Assembly: GCF_018130215.1 (NCBI RefSeq)
Contig: NZ_JAFCKQ010000037.1
Coordinates: forward strand, 1 to 64,000
Direction of reading: 5' to 3'
DNA: 64,000 nt
From: Bradyrhizobium jicamae
GTDB lineage: Bacteria; Pseudomonadota; Alphaproteobacteria; Rhizobiales; Xanthobacteraceae
Of this stretch, positions 50,619 through 57,812 are shown piece by piece. The translations under genes were made by a program, and so were the position numbers. Every line of letters begins with the position of its first letter. Position 1 is the first letter of the stretch. The notes beneath the pieces were generated by a model. It did not search any database and was not told where the DNA came from. It saw nothing but the letters and a program-made list of their open reading frames with translations.

Positions 50619-51305
50619 ATGTCCGAAGCCCTGCAGATTGGACTGCTCGTCTTTCCGAAGGTGACCCAGCTCGACCTCACCGGACCGCTGCAGGTGTTCT
50701 CGTCGGTCCCCGGCGCAAGCGTGCACCTGATCTGGAAATGCATCGAGCCGGTGCCGAGCGATTCGGTAATGGTGCTGACGCCGACCACGACCTTTGCCGG
50801 CTGCCCGCAGCTCGATGTGATCTGCGTACCCGGCGGGGCCGGCACCGACGACATGGTCGGCGACGAGGAGATGCTCGCCTTCCTGCGCAATCAGGCGGCC
50901 GGCGCGAAATATGTCACCTCGGTCTGCACGGGATCGCTGGTGCTCGGCGCGGCCGGTCTCCTGAAGGGCTATCGTGCCACCACGCATTGGAGCGCGATCG
51001 ATTTCCTCGCCGGCTTTGGCGCGATCCCGACCAGGACGCGCGTCTGCGCCGACCGCAACCGCTTCACCGGCGGCGGCGTCACCGCTGGAATCGATTTTGC
51101 GCTGACGCTGGTTTCGGAGCTCGTCGATCGCAAGACCGCGGAAGCCATCCAGCTCCGGCTGGAATACAATCCGGCGCCGCCGTTCAATGCGGGCTCGCCC
51201 GACACCGCGCCGGCCGACGTGCTGGCGCTGATGAAGGAGCGTGGCGGAGCCGCGCAGGCGCGCCGCAGCGAAAAAATGGGCCGCGCGGCGGCACGGCTTT
51301 CCTAG
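50619..51305 (+). CDS. DJ-1/PfpI family enzyme, isonitrile-hydratase-like
   Basis: 228 residues from ATG 50619, fixed by the ribosome site GGAGG at 50608-50612. It has the family start IGLLVFPKVTQLDLTGPLQV, the charged glutamate position, and the nucleophilic cysteine in TSVCTGSLVLGAAGLLKG near 112, followed by ATTHWSAIDFL. It resembles Pseudomonas isonitrile hydratase InhA, which converts isocyanides to N-substituted formamides, but that activity is inferred. It is divergent from the GlxA-type regulator. Confidence 0.88.
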   Translation: MSEALQIGLLVFPKVTQLDLTGPLQVFSSVPGASVHLIWKCIEPVPSDSVMVLTPTTTFAGCPQLDVICVPGGAGTDDMVGDEEMLAFLRNQAAGAKYVTSVCTGSLVLGAAGLLKGYRATTHWSAIDFLAGFGAIPTRTRVCADRNRFTGGGVTAGIDFALTLVSELVDRKTAEAIQLRLEYNPAPPFNAGSPDTAPADVLALMKERGGAAQARRSEKMGRAAARLS

Positions 51306-51691
51306 CCACGAGACCCGATACCCGGCTCCCTCTCCCGAAAAGCCGAGTGGTCGCCGCACAACAGAAAAAGGCCGCCTGGTTTCCCTGGCGGCCTTTCCTG
51401 TCTCACGGTGGCCTCACATTAGCGGGCGATTTCAGGATGCCTGAACCGGGGGCCTATCTCCCGGCCGCATCCTACTCGGAAGCCGCTGCACATCGGGACA
51501 GTCGCGATCTGGAGCCCGATCCGACGCGATGGTCTCCCATCTCCGTAAGATGGCCCCATTGAGCCGCGATCCTGCGAATGCCGCAAGCCCGCAAGCGCTC
51601 GGCGCGTGGCGCCATCCCCGCTGTCACCGTTGTTCACAGACACGCGTGCGCTGCACGCGCACAAAAACGTTTCAGGAGCCGGATCGGAAGA
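51306..51691. other. Intergenic region, terminator-like hairpin, otherwise nothing clear
   Basis: About 386 bases without a credible gene. A hairpin (51367-51396) is listed separately. A GC-rich symmetry, GCGTGCGCTGCACGC, lies near 51644-51658. The remaining sequence shows no coding bias I trust. Confidence 0.5.
51367..51396 (+). terminator. Terminator-like hairpin after the DJ-1 enzyme gene
   Basis: AAAGGCCGCC and GGCGGCCTTT pair perfectly around a 10-base loop about 60 bases past the stop at 51305. The stem ends in TTT then CC, so the U-tract is weak. Confidence 0.65.
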
Positions 51692-52102
51692 TCAACTGCC
51701 GGGGGTCCAGGCGTGGTAGTCGCCCGTTGCCTTGGGGCGCCGGCCGCTCGCCAGCGTCGAGCCGGACGGACGGTAAGCGTTCGGCGTGCCGGTCATGTTC
51801 GGCAGATGCGGCTTCTCCCATTCCCGGGCCGTATAGGTCTGCTCGGTCGGGGGCACATCCACGGTGTGGTGCAGCCAGCCGTGCCAGCCCGCCGGGATGC
51901 GCGAGGCCTCGGCGTAGCCGTTATAGACCACCCAGCGGCGCTCGAAATGCAGCGTCGGGTCGATCTCGCCGCCCTTGGTGCGATAGTAGCGATTGCCCTG
52001 CTCGTCGGTGCCGACCAGTTCGCCGAACCGCGAGGTCCACAATTGCGTGCCAAAGGTCTGGCCATTCCACCAGGTGAAGAATTTCAGCAGGAATTGTTTC
52101 AT
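51692..52102 (-). CDS. NADH:ubiquinone oxidoreductase accessory subunit, NDUFA12 type
   Basis: 136 residues from ATG 52102 (MKQFLLKFFTWWNGQTFGTQ), the conserved start; a longer in-frame reading adds 82 non-family residues. Family landmarks are LVGTDEQGNRYYR, the RRWVVYNGYAEASRIPAGWH block, WLHHTVDVPP and the C-terminal WEKPHLPNMTGTPNAYRPSG. It is the bacterial homologue of the mitochondrial complex I B17.2/NDUFA12 subunit, found in alphaproteobacteria and usually encoded away from the nuo operon. It lies on the matrix-like (cytoplasmic) arm of complex I. Confidence 0.93.
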   Translation of the reverse strand: MKQFLLKFFTWWNGQTFGTQLWTSRFGELVGTDEQGNRYYRTKGGEIDPTLHFERRWVVYNGYAEASRIPAGWHGWLHHTVDVPPTEQTYTAREWEKPHLPNMTGTPNAYRPSGSTLASGRRPKATGDYHAWTPGS

Positions 52103-52314
52103 GCGCGGCCGGTCGTCGGTTCGAGGCAGTGGGGCTCTGATGCCACCTGAATCCCCAAATGTCCAGCCGCCGGCCGAACAGCCCCGCCGGCGAGCAAAAA
52201 CGGCCCGGAATACCCTTTCGGCGACCAAATGACGCGGCGGAACAATCTCGCGTTCAGCCGCCATACATACGTGGTCTGGCAAGCAAGGATGACGCGCAAT
52301 CAATGTGCGGCACT

Positions 52315-52339
52315 GGAACGTCCAACCTGGGAAAAGGTT
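52315..52339 (+). promoter_or_regulatory. Possible EcfG-type promoter upstream of the BA14K gene
   Basis: GGAAC at 52315-52319, 16 bases, then GGTT at 52336-52339, one mismatch from GGAAC-N16-CGTT. A start about 10 bases later leaves a 20-base leader to the ATG at 52369. Position and spacing fit, but the C-to-G change weakens the call. Confidence 0.4.
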
Positions 52340-52368
52340 AGACATCATCCGGTTTCATGGAGTTGAAA

Positions 52369-52917
52369 ATGATCAATGTGAAGATTTTGAGCACTGCTGC
52401 GGCCCTGGCGCTTGCGCTGCCCCTGGTGCTGCCGACCGAAGGCTTCGCCCAGGGCCTGCAGAGGGGCGGCCATGGGGGCGGTGCTGCGGTCGCAAGGCCC
52501 GCCGGTGGCGGCGGCTTCCGTGGCGCAGTCGGACCGAGCGGCGGAATTCACGTCGGCGGCGTGCCCGCTGGCGGAGCTGTTGCGGGTGGTCCCCGCGTTG
52601 GCTGGAACGGTGGCGGCGGGGGCTGGCATGGTGGCGGATACCACCATGGCGGCGGCTTCTGGCCCGGCGCGGTGGCGGGTGCAGTCGTCGGCGGCGCGAT
52701 CGCGGCCAACAGCTATTACGGCCCCGGCTATGGCTATGGCTATGGCCCCGGTTACTATGACGACAGCTACGGCTATTACGACGACAGCAGTGCGCCTGTC
52801 GCAGTCGAAGTGGCGCCGGGCGGCGATGCAAGCTACTGCGCTCAGCGCTACAGGTCCTACGACCCGGCCTCCGGCACCTATCTCGGCTATGACGGCCAGC
52901 GTCACCCCTGCCCGTAG
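52369..52917 (+). CDS. BA14K-family secreted/membrane protein
   Basis: 182 residues from ATG 52369, chosen because GGAG sits 6 bases upstream; ATG 52357 is the alternative. A signal peptide covers about 1-27. The body is extremely Gly-rich (GGGGWHGGGYHHGGGFW), with a hydrophobic glycine-zipper-like stretch, FWPGAVAGAVVGGAIAAN, then Tyr/Gly-rich sequence. The C-terminal BA14K motif is YCAQRYRSYDPASGTYLGYD. The family is named for a Brucella 14-kDa immunoreactive protein with lectin-like activity. Function here unknown. A strong terminator follows. Confidence 0.87.
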   Translation: MINVKILSTAAALALALPLVLPTEGFAQGLQRGGHGGGAAVARPAGGGGFRGAVGPSGGIHVGGVPAGGAVAGGPRVGWNGGGGGWHGGGYHHGGGFWPGAVAGAVVGGAIAANSYYGPGYGYGYGPGYYDDSYGYYDDSSAPVAVEVAPGGDASYCAQRYRSYDPASGTYLGYDGQRHPCP

Positions 52918-52940
52918 GCGCGGCCTGATTCGTGATTGCC

Positions 52941-52968
52941 AAAGGGCGGCGGCAACGCCGCCCTTTTT
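52941..52968 (+). terminator. Rho-independent terminator after the BA14K gene
   Basis: AAAGGGCGGCG-GCAA-CGCCGCCCTTT with a GCAA tetraloop and a T-run, 24 bases past the stop. Confidence 0.92.
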
Positions 52969-53115
52969 CATGCGCGCAAGGCAACGCACGCAGCTGTTGC
53001 AAATGTCGCCAGCCACGCGGCGATGACGTGCAATCGTCACGACCGCCGGTCATGCTGCAGAGGTGCCGCTCGATCACGTGGAATTTCGTGCTCGGGAAAA
53101 TTGAGTCCTTCCAAC

Positions 53116-53152
53116 GCAGTTTCGAATTGCAGTTTCGAAATGCAGTTTCGAA
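53116..53152. repeat. Three tandem 13-base repeats, GCAGTTTCGAA core
   Basis: GCAGTTTCGAA occurs at 53116-53126, 53129-53139 and 53142-53152, exactly 13 bases apart, and a related CATCGAAA follows at about 53159. The core TTTCGAAA is itself palindromic. Spacing near one and a quarter helical turns and position upstream of a regulator gene suggest a binding-site array, though simple duplication is equally possible. Confidence 0.6.
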
Positions 53153-53384
53153 CGGCAACATCGAAAGGCAGCCGATGACCGGAACCAGGTTAGGGATTTG
53201 TAATTCGGAGCTGCAATGAACGGGTGGACAAATGCGAGTGATGTGTCACGACTAGCCGGGATTATGCTTGTCATCGAACAACATATGCACTCTATCTTAC
53301 AGACTATCTGTTCCGGTTCCGCCTTAATTCAGCAACGGGCCAAGCGAGTCGTCGGCACGCGAAGCCCCTGTGAGAGGATGCAAC

Positions 53385-53789
53385 GTGCCGCGCGTTCTCG
53401 TCGTCGATGACGATCCGATGGTGTGCGTCGCCATCGAGGTTTGTCTGCAGCGCCAGGGTTTCGAGGTCACCGTCGCCGACGGCGGCGAAGCGGGCATGCG
53501 CGCGCTGGAGAATGCAAGCTTCGACGTGATGCTCGTCGACGTCTTCATGCCGCATATGCGCGGCTTCGAGGCCATCCGCGTCTTCCACGAGCGCGCGCCT
53601 GAAATCCCCGTGATCGCGATGTCCGGCTATGCCTTCGCCAATGCCGACCGCGGACCGGATTTCCTGCGCATGACGATCGAGCTCGGCGCGGCCGCATGCC
53701 TGCGCAAGCCGTTCACGCCTCAGGCGCTGATCGCCGCCATCAACGAGTGCCTTGCCAAATCCACCTCGTCCGCCCGCCTTTCGAGATAA
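53385..53789 (+). CDS. Single-domain response regulator
   Basis: 134 residues from GTG 53385, with AGAGG 7 bases upstream; GTG 53370 is an alternative. A receiver domain with VLVVDDDPMVCVAIEVC, phospho-acceptor Asp in VMLVDVFMPHMRG near 52, the conserved serine in VIAMSGYAF and lysine in CLRKPFTPQALI. There is no output domain. It ends 34 bases before the start of a hybrid kinase and is probably its partner. Confidence 0.9.
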   Translation: MPRVLVVDDDPMVCVAIEVCLQRQGFEVTVADGGEAGMRALENASFDVMLVDVFMPHMRGFEAIRVFHERAPEIPVIAMSGYAFANADRGPDFLRMTIELGAAACLRKPFTPQALIAAINECLAKSTSSARLSR

Positions 53790-53823
53790 TTCTTCGTACC
53801 AAGCGGCTTCGTACCAAGCTTCA

Positions 53824-56070
53824 ATGGCTACCCAGCGTCTCATTCTCGGCAGCGGCCTCGCGATCCTGCTCGCCATCAGTGCGGCATCGATCGGGCTCGA
53901 CGTCAGGGCACGCAACGAGGTCGACTCGGTCGATCGCACGCTCGGCATCCTCAAGAAGATCTCCGACATGCGGCCGCTCCTGCGCGGCAGCGAGAGCGCC
54001 GCACGCGGCTTCGCGCTGACCGGCGACGCATCCTTTACCGATGAGTATCGCGAGCAGAGCACCGCGCTCACCACGGCGTTCGACGACCTGATCGCGGCCG
54101 TGCAGAGCGACCCGGACGAAGCGCGATTGCTTGCCGACGCGAAAACCCAGGTCGACCGCGGCGTCGCGCTCGGCGCCGAGCTGATCAGGTTGCGCAATGC
54201 CGGCGACGCGGCCGGCATCGCGGCGCTGATCTCCGGGAGCGAGAGCCGCACAGTGATGGACAAGATCGGCTCCGCGCTCGAGCGGATCGTCGCCGAGGAG
54301 CGACGGCTGCTCGCGGTCCGCAGCGAGCAGTCGAAAAACAACGGACGCCTGCTGCTGGCAATCGATCTTGCGGGCGTCGCACTGATCCTGGTGCTGGCAA
54401 CCGTGATGACGCTGACGACCCGGCGGTCGCGACGGGAGCTGCAGGACTCGCTGACCGCAACCCAGGCCACCAACGTATCGCTCGAGGCCAAGGTGGCCGA
54501 GCGCACCAAGGATCTCGCCGCGGCGCTCGAAGAGGCGCGCCGCTCGACCGCCGTGATGGAAACCACCTTCCACAGCATGGCGGAGGCGGTGCTGGTGATC
54601 GACGGCACCGGCACCGTGCTGCTCTCCAATCCCGCCGCCGAGAAGATGCTGCGCTACAAGCCCGGCATGACATTGCAAAACCTGCGCGGGCTGAGCACGG
54701 TGTTCACCGCCGACGGGGTCACGCTGATGGCGCTCGAAGACATGCCGTCGGCGCGGGCCTTGCGCGGCGAGGAGTATGACGGCCTGGAGTTCATCGCGCG
54801 GCCGGTGCGCGGCGGCCGCCAGATCCATATCGTGGTCTCCGGCCGTCCGCTGCGCGATGCCGAGGGCCAGATCACCGGCGCGGCGCTGGTCTATCACGAC
54901 ATCACCGCCTCGCGCGAAATCGAGCACCAGCTGCAGCAATCGCAGAAGCTCGACGCGATCGGCAAGCTGACCGGCGGCGTCGCGCATGACTTCAACAACA
55001 TGCTCACCATCATCACCGGCACCACCGAGACGCTGGTCGAGAGCCTGCGCGACGAGCCGCAACTGGCGCGCACAGCGGAGCTGATCGACCGCGCCGCCGA
55101 GCGGTGCCGCGAGCTGATCCAGCATCTGCTCGCCTTCGCGCGTCGCCAGCCGCTGGAGCCGCGCACCGTCGACATCAACGGCACCGTGCTCGACATCGCC
55201 AAGCTGCTGCGCCCCACCCTCGGCGAGCAGATCGAGATCAATTCGGCGCTCTCGGCCGATGTCGCCAATGTCCATATCGATCCGTCGCAGCTTGCCAACT
55301 CGCTGCTCAACATGGCGATCAACGCCCGCGACGCGATGCCTGACGGCGGCAAGCTGCTGTTCGAGACCAGCAACATCGATCTCGACGAGGCCTATGCCAC
55401 GGCCAACCCCGGCGTCGCTCCCGGCCGCTACGTGCTGCTCGCGGTCAGCGACACCGGCTCGGGCATGTCGCAGGCGGTGCAGGACAAGGTGTTCGAGCCG
55501 TTCTTCACCACCAAGGAAGTCGGCAAGGGCTCGGGCCTCGGCATGAGCATGGTCTACGGCTTCGTCAAGCAATCCGGCGGCCACATCAAGATCTACAGCG
55601 AGCAAGGCCACGGCACCACGATCAAGCTCTATCTGCCGCCGGCCCGCGGCCAGGTCGTGGCCGAGGCCGCCGCAACCGCGCCGGTGCCGCGCGGCAGCGA
55701 GACCATTCTCGTCGTGGAGGACGACGCGCTGGTGCGCAATTACGTCACCGCGCAGCTCGCGAGCCTCGGCTACAAGACCATCGCCGCCCCGGACAGCCGC
55801 GCTGCGCTCGCGATCGTCGACAAGGGCGAGAAATTCGATCTGCTGTTCACCGACGTCATCATGCCCGGCGGCATGAACGGCCGGCAGCTCGCCGACGAGG
55901 TCGCCAAGCGGCGGCCCGGCGTCCGGGTGCTCTACACTTCGGGCTATACCGAGAATGCGATCGTGCATCACGGCCGCCTCGACGAGGGCGTGCTGCTGCT
56001 CGCCAAACCCTATCGCAAGGCGCTGCTCGCCAAGATGATCCAGCAGGCGCTGGGCTCCGGGCCCGGCTGA
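53824..56070 (+). CDS. Hybrid sensor kinase: CHASE3, PAS, HisKA, HATPase, receiver
   Basis: 748 residues from ATG 53824. Helices at about 7-27 and 180-200 flank a CHASE3 sensor with RGSESAARGFALTGDASF. A coiled coil leads to a PAS domain (about 243-355, TFHSMAEAVLVIDGTGTVLL). The HisKA box is GGVAHDFNNMLTIITG with His near 388. The HATPase shows NMAINARDAMPDGG, VSDTGSGMSQ and GKGSGLGMSMVYGFV. The C-terminal receiver has VVEDDALVRNYV and the acceptor Asp in LLFTDVIMPGGMNG near 676. The SGGHIKIYSEQGHGT segment is typical of the FixL/NtrB-like class. Stimulus unknown. Its likely partner receiver lies immediately upstream. Confidence 0.93.
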   Translation: MATQRLILGSGLAILLAISAASIGLDVRARNEVDSVDRTLGILKKISDMRPLLRGSESAARGFALTGDASFTDEYREQSTALTTAFDDLIAAVQSDPDEARLLADAKTQVDRGVALGAELIRLRNAGDAAGIAALISGSESRTVMDKIGSALERIVAEERRLLAVRSEQSKNNGRLLLAIDLAGVALILVLATVMTLTTRRSRRELQDSLTATQATNVSLEAKVAERTKDLAAALEEARRSTAVMETTFHSMAEAVLVIDGTGTVLLSNPAAEKMLRYKPGMTLQNLRGLSTVFTADGVTLMALEDMPSARALRGEEYDGLEFIARPVRGGRQIHIVVSGRPLRDAEGQITGAALVYHDITASREIEHQLQQSQKLDAIGKLTGGVAHDFNNMLTIITGTTETLVESLRDEPQLARTAELIDRAAERCRELIQHLLAFARRQPLEPRTVDINGTVLDIAKLLRPTLGEQIEINSALSADVANVHIDPSQLANSLLNMAINARDAMPDGGKLLFETSNIDLDEAYATANPGVAPGRYVLLAVSDTGSGMSQAVQDKVFEPFFTTKEVGKGSGLGMSMVYGFVKQSGGHIKIYSEQGHGTTIKLYLPPARGQVVAEAAATAPVPRGSETILVVEDDALVRNYVTAQLASLGYKTIAAPDSRAALAIVDKGEKFDLLFTDVIMPGGMNGRQLADEVAKRRPGVRVLYTSGYTENAIVHHGRLDEGVLLLAKPYRKALLAKMIQQALGSGPG

Positions 56071-56109
56071 GTCCCTGTCGCAATGCCGCGGTAAACATCG
56101 GCGGCCGAT

Positions 56110-57003
56110 TCACCGCGTCGCCAGCACGACCCCGAACAGCGTGAAGATCAGCGCCACGATCTGCGCCGGCCCCAGCGGCTCGTGCAGCGCCATCGCCGAG
56201 GCGACCACGCCGATCACGGGCACCGCCATGGTGCCGATCGCCGCCACCGAGGCCGGCAGGCGGGCGAGCGCGGCGAACCAGCTGACATAGGCGACGCAGA
56301 ACTGGATCACGGTCGAATAGACCAGCAGCCACCAGCCGATGGTGGTGACGCGGTCGAGATGCGTGGTCTCGATCGCAAAGCCCGCGATCGCGACCGGCAG
56401 GCAGCCGAGCCCGATCTGCCACGCCGCAGCCGGGATCGGCGGCATCAGGATCGGAAATTTCTTCGCCAGCACCGTGCCGAGCGCAAAGCCCATGGCGCCG
56501 CCGAGTGCCATGATGATGCCCGGGAGCTTCTCCTCGCTCGCGGAGATGCCGTTGCCGCCCATGATCGCGGCAAGCCCGGCGAAGGCCATCACCAGCGCGA
56601 TGGTCCGCAACAGCGTCGGCCGCTCGCCGAGCACCGGCCAGGCCAGGAGCGAGGCCCAGACCGGCATCGTGTAGGCGATCAGCGCCGCCTCGCTCGCCGG
56701 CAGCCAGAGCAGCGCGAGCCCCATCAGCACCATCCAGCCGGTGACGTTGAGCAGGGCATAGAGCACGAGCCGCGGCCACAGCCGCGCCTCGACGGCCAGC
56801 GACTGCGACCTGATCAGCGCCAGCACGGCCAGCAGCACCGCGCCGATCACCCCGGTGGTTCCGCGGAGCGTCAGCGGCGGCAGCTCGCCGAGCAGGAATT
56901 TGGTCACCGGCCAGTTGAATCCCCAGCCCACCGAGGTGATGGCGAGGAACATCAGGCCGGCGGGCGCAAGGCGCGCCCGTCGAGGGGCTTTCGAATCTGT
57001 CAT
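56110..57003 (-). CDS. DMT-superfamily transporter (EamA family), second copy
   Basis: 297 residues and about ten transmembrane helices in two EamA repeats. The first opens LAITSVGWGFNWPVTKFLLG and has LPPLTLRGTTGVIGAV; the second contains GGAMGFALGTVLAKKFP. It is distinct from the EamA gene at 3.8-4.8 kb (low similarity by eye outside family motifs). A metabolite exporter of unknown substrate. It is convergent with the hybrid kinase gene and divergent from nrdJ. Confidence 0.9.
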   Translation of the reverse strand: MTDSKAPRRARLAPAGLMFLAITSVGWGFNWPVTKFLLGELPPLTLRGTTGVIGAVLLAVLALIRSQSLAVEARLWPRLVLYALLNVTGWMVLMGLALLWLPASEAALIAYTMPVWASLLAWPVLGERPTLLRTIALVMAFAGLAAIMGGNGISASEEKLPGIIMALGGAMGFALGTVLAKKFPILMPPIPAAAWQIGLGCLPVAIAGFAIETTHLDRVTTIGWWLLVYSTVIQFCVAYVSWFAALARLPASVAAIGTMAVPVIGVVASAMALHEPLGPAQIVALIFTLFGVVLATR

Positions 57004-57297
57004 GGAACCCGGCAGGGCGAAGTGGCGCTTGGGATCTGGAATCGCTGACCACCTTGCCCGCGAATTCGTCGCCCGACCATCACGCCCCTGACATGCCTGA
57101 TCCGTAGTTTGCCCGTAGGCCTACGTGAGTCCCAAAAATTCAATCCGGACCTCCGAATAAATAGTTCGCCTGTGAACATCGGGGCGAAGCTCCGATCCAC
57201 AGCCCGGACGATTTTTTTTGGCTTGGGAATCCCTGAGGACTCACCGATAGTTGGCCCGATCACAGGTGCGGCACCGACCCCTGTTATCCCCCTCTTT

Positions 57298-57313
57298 CCA
57301 CCATATTTAGTGT
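57298..57313 (+). promoter_or_regulatory. Candidate NrdR box
   Basis: CCACCATATTTAGTGT matches the NrdR consensus ACACWATATATWGTGT at 13 of 16 positions. It is about 500 bases upstream of nrdJ, in the only locally AT-rich part of the gap. NrdR boxes normally occur as pairs about 31 bases apart and I cannot find a good second copy. Confidence 0.4.
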
Positions 57314-57422
57314 TTGATTCAGAAACTCGTACTAGTCCTTGACGGGCGTCACGGACTTGGCCTAGCTTTCAGCCTGTTCGGCGCGAGTGTGTTTGGGTCC
57401 CGCCGGTCGCTCCCAAAAGGGT

Positions 57423-57549
57423 TCCAAAATGACCACTCCGCCAGGCCCTCGGGGCCGCGGGAGAAGGGCTTGTCTGCCCTGATTTTGGACCATCGCCGGG
57501 GCGCCAAACGGGCCGGAAAGGCTCGACAAACAGAGGCCGGAAACCGGCC
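57423..57549 (+). ncRNA. Putative structured 5' leader of nrdJ
   Basis: Three nested or adjacent hairpins: an outer 8-base stem (57423-57430 / 57482-57489), an inner 5-base stem with triloop (57444-57448 / 57452-57456), and a separate 6-base stem with AAA loop (57535-57549). If transcription starts near the candidate NrdR box the leader would be about 480 bases, long enough for RNA-level control. The structure was found by eye; no folding or covariance was run. Confidence 0.3.
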
Positions 57550-57812
57550 CGACAAGAAGCGTGCGCGTTGCGAAGTCGCGTGAGCGTTGGGGCGTTGAAT
57601 GCATGAACCGGGTCTCCCCGAAACGGGTTGGCTTGGGGGGTGCCGCCGCCGGGCCGGTGCTGAGCCGAGCCGGGCGGATTGAGAGAACAGGCCGGGATCT
57701 ACCGGCTGAGCTGCGAACGACGGGAGGCGGGAATCGCGTGCCGGAGTTCGCAATGGGATAACATTCCGGCACCGCAAACATGTGGGCCGGTCAGAAGAGA
57801 CGGGGCTCGACC

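Larger units (their letters stand above)
52918..53384 (+). other. Intergenic region with terminator and tandem 13-base repeats
   Basis: About 467 bases without a convincing gene. It contains the terminator at 52941-52968 and three tandem repeats at 53116-53152 (listed separately), followed by about 230 bases that should hold the promoter of the receiver gene. The 53220-53330 part is relatively AT-rich. Confidence 0.5.
57004..57812 (+). other. Long intergenic region: nrdJ regulatory region and structured leader
   Basis: About 809 bases with no credible gene. It holds a candidate NrdR box at 57298-57313, then a leader rich in hairpins: TCCAAAAT/ATTTTGGA (57423-57430 with 57482-57489) enclosing GGCCC-TCG-GGGCC (57444-57456), and GGCCGG-AAA-CCGGCC (57535-57549). 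The part next to 57003 should also contain the EamA promoter. I looked for a cobalamin riboswitch B12 box and did not find one. Confidence 0.45.

Noticed and set aside
51419..51664. Small minus-strand open frame in the DJ-1/NDUFA12 gap
   Set aside because: 81 codons, no ribosome site, no hydrophobic or domain pattern, composition like non-coding DNA.
53116..53152. CRISPR-like array
   Set aside because: The repeats are 11-13 bases with no spacers and no cas genes; too short and contiguous for CRISPR.
57500..57812. Possible cobalamin riboswitch upstream of nrdJ
   Set aside because: I could not find a B12 box or the usual conserved core; GC-rich hairpins alone are not enough. A covariance search would decide.
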